64,000 nucleotides of DNA. It comes from Owenia fusiformis (lineage: Eukaryota; Annelida; Polychaeta; Sabellida; Oweniidae). A model generated the notes under the pieces. The model saw only the letters and a program-made list of their open reading frames with translations. It did not search any database and had not been told where the DNA came from. The translations under genes were made by a program, and so were the position numbers. Shown here piece by piece: positions 38,901 to 46,684 of the stretch. The stretch is taken from the NCBI GenBank assembly GCA_903813345.2, contig CAIIXF020000007.1, positions 6,949,730-7,013,729 of the forward strand, read 5' to 3'. Numbering within the stretch: position 1 is the stretch's first letter; every line of letters starts with the position of its first letter.

Positions 38901-41890
38901 TTATAATAAATAAAAATATTTAAAACATTTTAAGTGATTTTGGCCATTTTTGAACCAACATTGTCAAAAGTGAACCCCCCCCGGGAATTTTCCAAAAAGT
39001 GAACCCCGGAGGCAAATCCTGGCTAAGGACCTGAATAAAGCAGTTAAAAATATCTTTGAAACAAATTTTTCATTACAATAGTTTATCTTAGAATTCTCTA
39101 GAATAACTTACTCCTCGTTGCTGCGACTTCTCCATGGTAACGCAAAGTGTTAATCCAAAACTGATGAGGCAGAGCCTTCAGTAATATATCCTGTACTTTA
39201 TTACCTTACTACAAATGGGAACTATGAAAAAAACACTCTATAGAAGAATTTCTAAATCCCTTGATATCATTTCTATTTGATGTTGAAAGCCTGACATTAT
39301 GCCATCCTTATCTAATATAAGTCATGAGAAGTCTGATCTTATTGGTCGACAATGTTTGCTAAATGCTCAGACTTTTCTGAACTATTGAATTACCAAACAG
39401 GATTCCTATGCAAATATCTGCTTTGTTTTGGGGCTAAAGTTTAATTAGGGGTGGTCCATTCATCAAATCAGTGTTCATCAGTTAAAGATTTATTTTATAA
39501 TTTTAAAGTGCCAGTACAGTTTGTACAGTAAAACCTATTTATACAGAACACTATTGGGACTGGTCAAAGTGTTTGGATTGGCAGGTGTTCACATTTCAAG
39601 GTTTTCAACATATAAGTCTATTAGGGCAAATTAAATATAAAAATATGGCAAAATTAACCATTAACCATTACATGCAAAATGTCACTATCTGCCATTCGTA
39701 AGATGTCGAACATCTAAATCCAAACACTGACCATTGGATGCTGCACACCGTCACAAAAAAGTTAGAGACTATAAGAATACATGTATCTCACAAATTGTGG
39801 TAGTGACATAAAAGGCATTAACATGCAGCATATCACTACCTACCATTTGTTACAGATGCTGAATGCCGACTGCCAAACACCACTCATAGTACATCGTCCA
39901 CAAAAAAGTTGGAGACTATAACCACTTCTGATGGTAACATGACAATGGGACTGACAAAAAGTGTTCATATAGAGAGATATTTGATGAGAAAGTTGTCTCG
40001 AATAACAGGTTTTACTGTAGATTATAAAATAACTTAAAGTACAAAGAAGGCTTCATTCTACTGAAAAAATCTAGGTGAATTTATTCATAAAGCTTAAGTC
40101 AACAGTCATTCCCTCATGTCCTAAAACAACCAACACATACCCTGTGTGCAGAGTCTAGTTAACTACTAAGACAAAGCTCTCTGAGAGTCTCTTTTCAGAA
40201 GCGAAGTCAAATGAATGCAAAGGGTAATCAACACATACTTTTAACCATAAGCTGAATAAATAGTAAATAAAAATGACAGACCAATCAAATTGTCTATTAC
40301 TTCTCTTTTAGGTCCTACTGGGTGCCAAAATGGCATTTCTAAAATCCATTTTTGCCCTTTAGAGTTGATCTTTTTTGTAAAACCACTGATATATAAAAGA
40401 CAATATGCATTAAGCAACAGAGATACCCAGGCAAAGCAAGGTTGCGCTTTGCGTAAATGGCCATGGTAAAGTCCTTGAAGCAGTATTTATATACTTCTCT
40501 ACTTTATTCAAATTTATTCTCAAACATGGGCAAATGTTAATAGGATTCTACCGCTGCTGCCATCTTTATATCAGCCCAAAACCTATGCTTTAACCAAAGC
40601 AACCTTGAATTTAAATCAGCATCAACTACTTTGATTGTCAACTTTAAATAAATAGTACTATCACTGATTTTGTGTGATTTTCCATTGCAACTACTGTACT
40701 TAAGAGAATTTTCTGATACAGTATACATGTAAACTCACAAACAAGTGTGGTATTGGCCCACTCCCTGAATCATTGAAAGTAGACTGCTTCCTAGCCTTGC
40801 CCAAGTCGGTATTTTTTTACTTATCTGATCTTTAATTATTACCGCCTTGTACAATCCAATACATCTCCGCTGATATTATGCTGACATATTCAACGGTTTC
40901 GAGATTTCCATAATACCTACGCTATCAGGGGTATCGCGAAACCTTATTGATTGACAGATGCATATAAGCAAAGCAATCTTCCCGTCTACGACTTGAAATT
41001 CAATGATCTGATTGATCGTTTCTTTAGAGTTACAATATATTATGTAATTAAATGTACATAGGGAATGTAAGAGTCATTAATATAAATTAAATCATGCAAT
41101 AGATTTAAAACTGCTTTCGCGATGTAAATGCAAGTCCAATGTAGCGGGTCATGTAGTCGTCGATCAGTGAGTGATTGAATCTCAGCCTACATGTTCATTT
41201 GAATTCAGCGATCGTATCAACGTTTATTCTTGAAATCTTCTCACCTCCGGTTACCGATCGATGCTCCGGCATCCACTAAACTCTGATTGACATTTATCTG
41301 ATAAAATATTTGTATTTTCATGATGAATTCATGCAAGATTTGTTCGTGAAAAGTCCCCGCGAAAAGTGTACTTGTTTTTGACCGTGCATAATAATGAGCT
41401 AACGCTGCAGGGCCATCGTTGATTGGTCATAATAGAAATCAAGCTAGTAAAAGAGACCGACTTGGGCAAGGCTAACTGCTTCCCTGCACCCTAAAAACTA
41501 CCATTCACCTTCACAGTCCCCTCCAATTCACCTTGAAATGTCTATACCCTTTACACTCAAGTGAAAACCTGCCAAACAGTCATCCTGAACACTTCACTAC
41601 CATTCACCAGGGGAAACTGTACTTTATCAATTATTAATCATCCCAAAAGCCTCTATACCATTCACCCTAATTATAAAAACCTACCTAACATCAACACATC
41701 AAACTGAAACTCTCTGACAATGTCAATAACTTTTAGTTACCCTGAAAAAGTCCCACCACTCAAATGATTCACGCTGGAAACAAATATATATAAATTGCTG
41801 ACTTACCCCGCTGCTTGCTGCAGATGTCCCACCTTGTAGTTTTTCCAGCTCTTCCGCATTATTCCCATTTCTTTCCTTGTTAGCCCCCAT
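17682..41890 (-). CDS. Facilitative sugar transporter, GLUT class I-like (10 coding exons)
   Basis: Twelve-helix major-facilitator protein of the plasma membrane expected to carry hexoses down their gradient. Joining ten exons with GT-AG introns gives 1608 nt, 535 residues (human GLUT1 has 492; the extra is mainly at the termini). Visible landmarks: first-helix VINAPQ (55-60), an N-glycosylation site NAT at 67-69 in the first extracellular loop as in GLUT1, GRKKG (113-117), EVAP...RG (168-176), HQLG (182-185), PESPR (230-234), QQLSGIN (304-310), AGRR (355-358), GPG-IPW (406-412), ELFSQGPRP (417-425) and LPETK (476-480). An in-frame TGA precedes the ATG. The pattern is closest to GLUT1-4, but M341 and A404 replace GLUT1 Asn317 and Glu380. 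Introns range from about 370 bp to 9.9 kb and are full of inverted repeats. Substrate is not certain. Confidence 0.95.
17989..19000. mobile_element. Foldback element in transporter intron 9
   Basis: Arms of about 425 bp (17989-18415 and 18575-19000) are reverse complements, bounded by CCCGGTGATTGTGAA and its counterpart TTCACGATCACCGGG. GGGACGGAGGGGGGA occurs at the outer end and again, doubled, at the inner end of each arm (18372-18413, complement 18579-18612), so the purine-rich block occurs several times. The spacer is about 160 bp. No coding capacity. Confidence 0.8.
19283..19410 (-). CDS. Sugar transporter exon 9 (helices 10-11)
   Basis: 128 bp, phase 1 to 0, residues 408-450. Encodes SIPWMLAQELFSQGPRP and INWLANFVVG; Trp412, Asn435 and Trp436 match GLUT1 Trp388, Asn411 and Trp412. 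Donor GTAAGA. Confidence 0.93.
19678..20725 (-). mobile_element. Degenerate mariner/Tc1-type transposon in transporter intron 8
   Basis: The ends are CAGGGTGATCAATAAATAAG and its complement CTTATTTATCGATCACCCTG, continuing for about 40 bp and flanked by TA on both sides. On the minus strand near 20195-20140 a frame reads VLYSLDLSPYDF, matching the YSPDLAPxD block that holds the last catalytic aspartate of mariner transposases. The frame is broken by stops and frameshifts, so it is inactive. Part of the transporter's intron 8. Confidence 0.78.
20778..20853 (-). CDS. Sugar transporter exon 8 (helix 10, first part)
   Basis: 76 bp, phase 0 to 1, residues 383-407 plus one base. Ends FFAVGP-G at a GTTTGT donor, so the helix-10 GPG motif is split between exons. 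Ala404 replaces the usual glutamate. It is separated from exon 7 by a 6.4-kb intron holding the 21791-27136 inverted repeat. Confidence 0.9.
20975..21150. repeat. Small foldback repeat
   Basis: AAAGACC-GAGATTTTATGA at the left and its complement TCATAAAATCAAGGTCTTT at the right, with a second pair around GACCGAAAAATTTATTCTG. AAGACCG also recurs in the loop. Confidence 0.65.
23346..24440. mobile_element. TA-flanked element with long terminal inverted repeats
   Basis: TGAGGGGTGATCCAAAAGTC at the left and its complement GACTTTTGGATCACCCCTCG at the right, each with TA outside. The inverted similarity continues for about 200 bp (GGGACCCTGCCACC at 23514 against GGTGGCAGGGACCC at 24261). This fits the Tc1/mariner group. 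No intact transposase; interior open frames (23831-24213, minus) carry no convincing motif. Confidence 0.75.
24637..25110. mobile_element. Possible small TIR element
   Basis: CCTGGAGTTCCTAA near 24661 is matched by TTAGGAACTCTAGGG near 25071, with weaker complementarity extending outward (GACCCTTTTACCC against GGGTAAGGTCC). The target duplication is unclear. Confidence 0.45.
25213..25900. mobile_element. Foldback element in the loop of the large inverted repeat
   Basis: Arms of about 310 bp: GGAGGACTGAAAGTATCGCA at the left (25233) and its complement TGCGATACTTTCCGTGCTCC at the right (25870). AGAGATGATAAAA and CCACCCACATG blocks are shared in inverted order, with several mismatches, so it is older than the arms at 28604-29457. 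Confidence 0.7.
27213..27425 (-). CDS. Sugar transporter exon 7 (helices 8-9)
   Basis: 213 bp, phase 0 at both ends, residues 312-382. Starts VFYYSTGLFE and carries AGRRTLHLTGLAGM. Met341 sits where GLUT1 has Asn317. Confidence 0.93.
27466..27545. repeat. Dispersed AGTAAAACCTGT / GTGGAACACC repeat
   Basis: CAGTAAAACCTGTCTAAGTG followed by GGAACACCTTTGG and GTGTTCCACTTGTGAGG. Related copies, some partial, are at 28494-28572, 29465-29520, 33106-33262, 34092-34158 and 39526-39600, all inside the transporter gene. The GTGGAACACC...GTGTTCCAC parts are mutually complementary, suggesting a small hairpin-type element. Confidence 0.6.
27838..27890. repeat. Short tandem repeat
   Basis: AACACAGGGTCAAGAATCAT is repeated twice and followed by a third partial unit. 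Confidence 0.75.
27936..28034 (-). CDS. Sugar transporter exon 6 (helix 7)
   Basis: 99 bp, phase 0 at both ends, residues 279-311. It encodes HLSQQLSGINN. The position of the GLUT1 QLS motif reads HLS here: histidine as in GLUT2, LS as in GLUT1. Confidence 0.93.
28604..29457. mobile_element. Foldback element in transporter intron 5
   Basis: Ends ACACCCTTGGTATACGCAGC and GCTGCGTATACCAAGGGTGT, flanked by ATA on both sides. Arms of about 370 bp match almost perfectly, including ACCGGTACGGGT motifs and GTAAATAGCATGTCATTTAC. The spacer (28975-29090) holds two direct copies of a unit of about 38 bp containing TTGCCCCGAACCGGTCCGTC. No reading frame of note. Confidence 0.83.
29572..29768 (-). CDS. 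Sugar transporter exon 5 (helix 6 and central loop)
   Basis: 197 bp, phase 1 to 0. It encodes helix 6, PFCPESPRYLL and the acidic/basic central cytoplasmic loop with VRLR and DVKSDIEEMK, ending at a GTATGA donor. Confidence 0.93.
30465..30635 (-). CDS. Sugar transporter exon 4 (helices 4-5)
   Basis: 171 bp; it enters in phase 1 and leaves in phase 1 at GTATGT. Residues 156-212 include GLTPTYLVEVAPNNLRGA and HQLG, whose glutamine (Q183) matches GLUT1 Gln161. Its acceptor is one of several tandem CAG sites (see the repeat at 30616-30830). Confidence 0.92.
30616..30830 (-). repeat. Tandem duplication of the exon 4 splice acceptor
   Basis: Read on the minus strand, TTTCAG-GTTTATTTT occurs at the true exon 4 start (acceptor 30638-30636) and again about 120 bp upstream (30757-30755). 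Two more TTTCAG/CTCAG-GTTGTT sites lie between (30657-30655 and 30677-30675). The second copy repeats the first bases of the exon followed by diverged sequence. Use of an upstream site by 19 or 39 nt would change the frame or add codons. Confidence 0.6.
31007..31292 (-). CDS. Sugar transporter exon 3 (helices 2-4)
   Basis: 286 bp, residues 61-155 plus one base, ending in phase 1 at GTAAGA. It contains the NAT glycosylation site, the WSVTVSIFAIGGMFGG helix and the GRKKG loop. Confidence 0.93.
31768..31863 (-). CDS. Sugar transporter exon 2 (first membrane helix)
   Basis: 96 bp, residues 29-60, phase 0 at both ends. Acceptor TTTCAG, donor GTAAGT. It encodes GLTGLLVLS...QFGFQTSVINAPQA, the GLUT first helix with the class I VINAPQ ending. 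Confidence 0.93.
31873..33105. other. Transporter intron 1, unremarkable part
   Basis: AT-rich intron sequence. I see no conserved exon pattern or clear repeat. Confidence 0.4.
33106..33262. repeat. Dispersed AGTAAAACCTGT / GTGGAACAC repeat, longer copy
   Basis: ACAGTAAAACTTGTTTAAGT-GGAACAC at the left, and GTGTTCTAC, GTGTTCCACT and a final CTTTACAGGTTTCACTGT at the right. The two outer ends are complementary, so this copy shows both inverted ends of the family. Confidence 0.55.
33285..33475. repeat. Tandem repeat, 20-bp unit
   Basis: About nine units of CTTTCCTAACATTGCAATAA with scattered changes, in transporter intron 1. Confidence 0.85.
34394..34483 (+). mobile_element. TGTCACCAC repeat family, truncated copy
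   Basis: GTTAACATGCAAAATGTCAC through GTTGAAGACTAC. The palindromic 3' end is missing. Confidence 0.6.
34490..35505. other. Transporter intron 1, no features seen
   Basis: Nothing recognisable beyond AT-rich sequence. Confidence 0.35.
35506..35617. repeat. Tandem repeat, 45-bp unit
   Basis: Two identical units and a third partial unit containing ACACACCCGCTGATAAATTA and TGACATCTTGTTTCATG. Confidence 0.85.
35618..35790. repeat. Repeat with an inverted relative at 40135-40228
   Basis: TACCCTTTGCATTCGTTTGA-CTTC and TTTAACTAGACTCTGCACGC-AGGGTA are matched in inverted orientation near 40225-40185 and 40165-40135. It may be one copy of a dispersed element; the ends are unclear. Confidence 0.5.
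36130..36740. repeat. Dispersed repeat, related to the window's right end
   Basis: GGAAGCTAACACCC, CCTTATCTTTA, TTTTTCAACCGACCAATT, TCTTCCCAAACAAATACAC and CATCAAACCTAC blocks occur in the same order at 63361-64000 or in inverted order at 62200-62350. The family includes TGTACGTTGT-type motifs near its ends. Confidence 0.55.
36930..37959 (+). mobile_element. TGTCACCAC repeat family, copy expanded by an internal array
   Basis: It starts AAGGCATTAACATGGCAAAA-TGTCACCACC and ends AATATGTCACCACTTTTGG-TGGTGACAT. The end before this carries CCGCCGGACGCCAACC-type units in place of the usual AT-rich ones. The interior is a tandem array (36985-37790), so this copy is about 1 kb instead of about 150 bp. 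Confidence 0.7.
36985..37790. repeat. Tandem array, about 135-165-bp unit
   Basis: About six units, each with CAGATTTGAATTTCTGAGAA, GTAGATGATTTTGAAAAAAA, GACCTTTTTTGACCTTGAGA and AAGGTCAAATGTCAAATC. Unit length varies by partial duplications. Confidence 0.85.
38119..38305. repeat. Tandem repeat, 25-bp unit
   Basis: Seven or eight units of CAAGTTTTGCAATCTTTCTG plus CATAT/CATTC. It generates overlapping open frames that are not genes. Confidence 0.85.
39112..39135 (-). CDS. Alternative first exon 1b of the sugar transporter
   Basis: ATG in an ACCATGG context, encoding MEKSQQRG, followed directly by a GTAAGT donor (39111-39106) in phase 0, the phase required by exon 2. An in-frame TGA lies upstream. 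It would give a 515-residue protein with an eight-residue leader, similar in length to the short first coding exon of vertebrate GLUT1. It is predicted from sequence only and would need its own promoter, which I cannot see. Confidence 0.65.
39662..39940 (+). mobile_element. TGTCACCAC repeat family, two adjacent copies
   Basis: 39662-39810 ends GTAGTGACATA. 39812-39940 begins AAGGCATTAACATGCAG and ends in a degraded palindrome. Both contain AAAAAAGTT(A/G)GAGACTATA. Confidence 0.65.
40792..41474. mobile_element. MULE-like TIR element, copy 2
   Basis: Ends TAGCCTTGCCCAAGTCGGT and ACCGACTTGGGCAAGGCTA. The flanks are a perfect 9-bp direct repeat, ACTGCTTCC, at 40783-40791 and 41475-41483. 683 bp, no transposase. 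It is the uninterrupted relative of 4053-5034 and lies in transporter intron 1. Confidence 0.9.
41807..41890 (-). CDS. Sugar transporter exon 1a (start codon)
   Basis: 28 codons from ATG at 41890 to a GTAAGT donor (41806-41801), ending in phase 0. It encodes a hydrophilic cytoplasmic N-terminus starting MGANKERNG. An in-frame TGA lies eight codons upstream, so this ATG is a true start for this exon. Confidence 0.85.
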
Positions 41891-41974
41891 TTTAGAATTT
41901 ATAATATCTCACTATTTACTGACGTGTTATCTAAAGTCACTGACTGTATACAGCTTAATATATTTTTCACTTGT

Positions 41975-43690
41975 GTGATTGGAAATGTTCAAGTCGAATG
42001 TATTAACTTTTGTATTTATTTGAAATTTCTGTCAACTTATCAAAGTGATCCTGCTTTTGTTGATCAGATCTTAAAACATCTTCTATTTTTCTGTTCCTTT
42101 TCAGTTCTTGTCCTGTTTTTTTTGTTTGCTATATATACAAACAAGCATAGAATAAATAAATGTAAAATTTACTGCCTCAGTAGTGTTACAGCCTAAAATT
42201 GCCCATGAAACGTGACACAAAAGTGTCGATGATTTTATATGAGATTCAGTCTAATGGCACTTTAATAAATAAACTTGGCCAAATATATCAATACTGTTGA
42301 GAGAATGTATTGTGATGCAATGTGATATGCATTTTGATTAATTAATGTTATCTTCACTCTCTATGGCTCTCTATTAGTATGCTGTCTATATTTTTTTCAA
42401 AAAAATGGGAAGATATGAATGAGATTAATAAATACATTGCCAGAATGTGACTACAGTACACATAACTAAGTAACTATACATAAAGCTGGCATTCTGTCAA
42501 TATCATATATAATATCAATAATAGTCATAATCAACTCTGGGGTTTATTCACCAGGAATTATAGTTATGTAAAGTATTGTGTATATCATTGAACTGGGTAA
42601 AAATAATACACTATTGTCATAAGATTCAGATCATATCTCCATTAAATATTATTAAGTCTTAGAATTTTCTGCATATTCACTCTGCGCCTTTCTCAAGTTT
42701 GTGCCTATTTTAATCCATTGTTATCCAATATGGGTGTTACGTAAATCTGATATCACAGCCAGTTACATCACTGTTCCTATGTCACATCTTATTGGCAATG
42801 GCATATACATGGATGTTGCCTAATAAGTGTTTTTAGTAACCTACAGCATATTATTGTAGGTCCTGTTTTACCTAGGAACTTGTCACTACACTTTAGTTGA
42901 TCACTATGTTTCGATCAGTAACGTGTCACTGTATACCTCATTGTTCCATTGTAAAATAGTTCTTAAAGGAATCTTTCATTCTAGGCTTGTTCTTTCATAT
43001 TATTTTCATTGCAGAAAAGTTTTTAGATGTCAGAAGCCCGGAGGCAGAAGAAACCCATCATACTTGCTGTTGCTATGGTCATAAAGTTAACAATTGTTGT
43101 TATAGTAACCATTGTTTAATAGGCATAAACCTGCAAATAAAAATTAAACCACATTCAATCATCTTATCTTCTGCTAACTAGCAGTAGGTCTACTTATTGG
43201 ACATATAACTAGATAACAACAATGCCAAAGCGTAGCAAATCCCATTCAAATCCTTCGACTAGGCTACTTTTTCAGTTAAAGTAAAAACAGACAATCCATC
43301 CAACCAATCAAGCAAACAACGAAATACAAAGCAACGAACTAATCTACCAATAAACCAACCAACCAGAAAACCACGGTCATGGCAGGATCCTTGTGATACT
43401 TAAAAACACTAAGCTTAATTTAAATAACATGGTGACGGTTGTGGCAGGCGTAAGTCTTGCAACAGGGTCTCGAACATAGGCCAAGGGTAAGGTAATAGTA
43501 AGCCGTATATACAGCTTTTATTTTACTATTACTTTTCCTTACTGAACACAGCTGGCTCAAAAGCCAGCTGAAGCACCGTTAGAATATACCGTCCTGTGAA
43601 GCGGTTTTCTCCAACTTCCAGCAGGCGCGCTGGAATAAGAAACGGTATTTAAGAAGATAATTGAATGTAACTTGCCCTTTTCATCACGCG
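41975..43690. other. Upstream flank of the transporter, no gene seen
   Basis: The plus-strand open frame 41924-42196 overlaps the 5' flank and has no motif. A 30-codon frame at 43027-43119 (plus) starts MSEARRQKKP and continues hydrophobic, preceded by a TTGCAG; too little to call. Confidence 0.35.
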
Positions 43691-43699
43691 TAGTGACAA

Positions 43700-43930
43700 T
43701 AAGTCCTACTTCTTGTGTAATTGCAGTTAAAATGGAGAAATTCCAAATCTGGCGCACACCATTTTTTAACTTTTTACGCATGCGTGCACATGCGCATTGT
43801 ACTTTTATGCGCATGGGTATTACCGCTGAGAGATCACGTGACTATATCATATTTAGCTAGCGCGAGTTATTTTGTAGCAAATTTTTACTTTCGAAAGTCA
43901 CGAGATCTCGCGTGACCTAAAATGGCTGGA
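43700..43930. promoter_or_regulatory. Promoter-like stretch with NRF1-type and E-box motifs
   Basis: It contains ACGCATGCGTGCACATGCGC and ATGCGCATGGG, which resemble the NRF1 motif GCGCATGCGC, then GATCACGTGAC (a CACGTG E-box), then ACGAGATCTCGCGTGAC. CpG and GC content are visibly higher than in surrounding DNA. It lies about 1.8 kb upstream of transporter exon 1a. Direction and target gene are not shown by the sequence. Confidence 0.4.
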
Positions 43931-46217
43931 ATCTAAATTCAAAAGTTTTGTTGTCTACAAGAACATTGATTTACTACAACAACAGACTGTTGAAGGAACA
44001 AAATAAGGTAACAACAAATAAATTATGTATTGATTCAAATATATAGCGTATTATAAACGCTACTCAGTACAGCGTTTAGTCAAAATGGGCTCGATTTATT
44101 CTTTTCAAGTTCACATACATCCAACTTCCCAGAGCTGACTTCTGTCAGCTCGGTAGTTCAACGTCGTTAAACTCAATAACGGCGTTATTTATTATTAAGA
44201 ATTTTCTTGGGGCCATTATTGAGTTTAACCTCTTTACTATTCTTTCCATTGATGCAAGTTTTGGATCCACCGAAACCATTTTTCCGCGATAACATGCAAC
44301 TGATACTTGACAACAATATAAAAACACATAACATCAAGCGATTCAACACAATATTATTGTATTAAATGGTCATTTATACAAGTAAAATGAGGTTAAACTT
44401 ACCAATCTCTAAAATGACATTTCCGCATGTCCTTCATTGTGTCTGTTCGTCCCGGGTTAAAATTTAAACTATTGAAACGAAATTGTTGTCAAATAGATTG
44501 ATAATTATCACGCGATTACTCGGGATAAAATAGCCATTTTTGAGGATAGCAGGTATCTTTGATTGATTTATATAGCGCTTGTATACACACAAAATCGTTA
44601 TTAATTGCAAACCTACTGTTCGTTGATGCAGTGTCGCAATGACGGTTAATTCCTGATATGATTTGCAATTTCGATGTTACCGGAGCTGACCGATATTTTC
44701 GTAAAATTCCAAACCTGTCTCCAATATTTTCGTAATTATGCATCAATATGGTCTAAGGGGGGTACGGGATGGTGTGTATGTATTTATAAGGTATGTATGC
44801 ATGCTTGAATCACATTCTTTATGTAATATTACCATGTTTTCGGAGTTTAATTAGTTCCGCATGTCGAAACCTGCTGAACGATTAAATGATCGCAACAAGG
44901 GCAAAATCATCATGGAAGTTAGACCTAGCCGGGGCCATAAGACATGTCAGATAAGAAACGAGGCCCAGGCTAGGTCTAATGTTGTTGGACTATCAGCTCG
45001 GTAGAGTAAACTTTTCCCTTGGCCTATGGTCTCAAAAATAGTATAACTGACAAGAAGTTCAATGATCTGCCACGTGTATCATCTTCAAATGTGGACAACA
45101 TCATAGTCCAGTAAATGAATATATTACAATATGCACTCACCTCACAAACATGTGTAAGTTTGATTAGTTTGTCGATATTTTGGAAAACAGTGCTTGTATT
45201 CGGCCGTGCCGGATGATTACTATTTTGTCGTTCAGTGCAAACTCCCGGGAATTAGACGGATTTCAAAGATGTTCAAATTAATCTGAAATCTGAATACTTT
45301 GCGTACCTCTACTTCGGAAAACATAGTAAGTCCCGTCTAATTAACATAGAAACACATCAAACTCCAATTACATTGTAGTTGCTAGATCCAGTCTACTGAG
45401 CGATGAAGACCAAATCCCCGGGATTTTGCTAGGGATTAAGTTAGCACTGACTTTAGACATGGGCTTTCCATGATCTTGAAAGCCCATGGCTTAGACGAAC
45501 AGCATGACATATGAGACATCTATACTAAATTATCAATATTATAACCCCAATATAACCGGGTAGATTAAAGCATGGGCTTTCAAGAGAAACAATATTCTGA
45601 AAAAATCATAGGATGTTCTTGGTAAATCGTCGCAATATCCTCCGCGTAGCCTGGCGATATCCTTGGTTATTCATTTTACAAATAGATGATCAAATTCATC
45701 TCTTAATGATACATATTTAGTATTGTATCCTAACCTTACTTCGGTCCAAAGCCTTCTCTATATTCCGGCTTTGAGGAGGAAGATTGAGCTGCCTTAGTAT
45801 TATAAATATTGTAAATCATTGTGTCACACGCACAGTAAATATGGCATAATAATATGAAATATACCTTTGTGTATAGATTTGAAGAACATCAGCTCACATC
45901 CCCGTCTGAATCTATTGTTATATTTGATTTCTTTCAGTGAGAATAATTTCAAATGTTATTCACGTCCAGAACCGGAAGCCATTTTTAGCTACAGCGAGAA
46001 AATTTCACCATGTGTCAAACTCCGAAATGAAATTTTGACATATCTAAATCCAGACAAGCAACGCTTCATCCTAAATATGATTAATATTCTTAAAAATATT
46101 TATAAAATTTATTAAAAATGAGTTCTAGGTGCGTGTAGGTGCGTGTAGCACAGTACATACGAAATCAATGAAGTTTCGTCTAGCTGTAAGCTAGAGACTC
46201 GAGTAATCCTAACCCTA
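43931..46217. other. No assignable gene
   Basis: A minus-strand frame at 44327-44145 (60 codons) and a plus-strand frame at 45867-46115 (82 codons) have no recognised motif. A hairpin CATGGGCTTTC / GAAAGCCCATG lies at 45458-45488. 44120-44160 carries an AGCTGAC...GTCAGCT palindrome. Confidence 0.35.
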
Positions 46218-46684
46218 CTATCACACCAAACTAGTTCTCACTGCGTTCTCGAAAACGGGCTTCAACTGTATACGAACGGACTGGACCTACTAAGAACCGT
46301 TTGGGATCTATTTACAAACTTCATCGAACGTACTCGAACGGGGAGGTCCTCTAGAACTTAGACAATGCTCAAAATGTTCTCGTGGTCGTCACGTTCTACA
46401 ATTAGAACGAGTGACAACGTCCTAACGACGAGCTGGACGTACTACGAACGAAATCATCGTACTTCAATCCTACTATGGACGTTTTAACAACGAGTTGAAC
46501 TGTCTGCGGACGTATGAGAACGAGGTAGAACTAATTGCAAACTGATTAAGAACGTATTTAACACTGCTTATGAACGAGTTAGCAAAAATATAGCTATCAC
46601 ACCAAACAAGTTGCCACTGCGTTCTTCTATTTGATGGCATAGATGGCAGTTAAAACGCTAACAAAAGTAAACAAAGGCTCCGAC

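Noticed and set aside
43027-43119. 30-codon frame MSEARRQKKP followed by a hydrophobic stretch, after a TTGCAG
   Set aside because: Too short and without a promoter, partner exon or conservation evidence; chance is a good explanation.
43557-43814. 85-codon minus-strand frame in the promoter-like island
   Set aside because: No motif, and the opposite strand has overlapping frames of similar length; probably the effect of locally higher GC.
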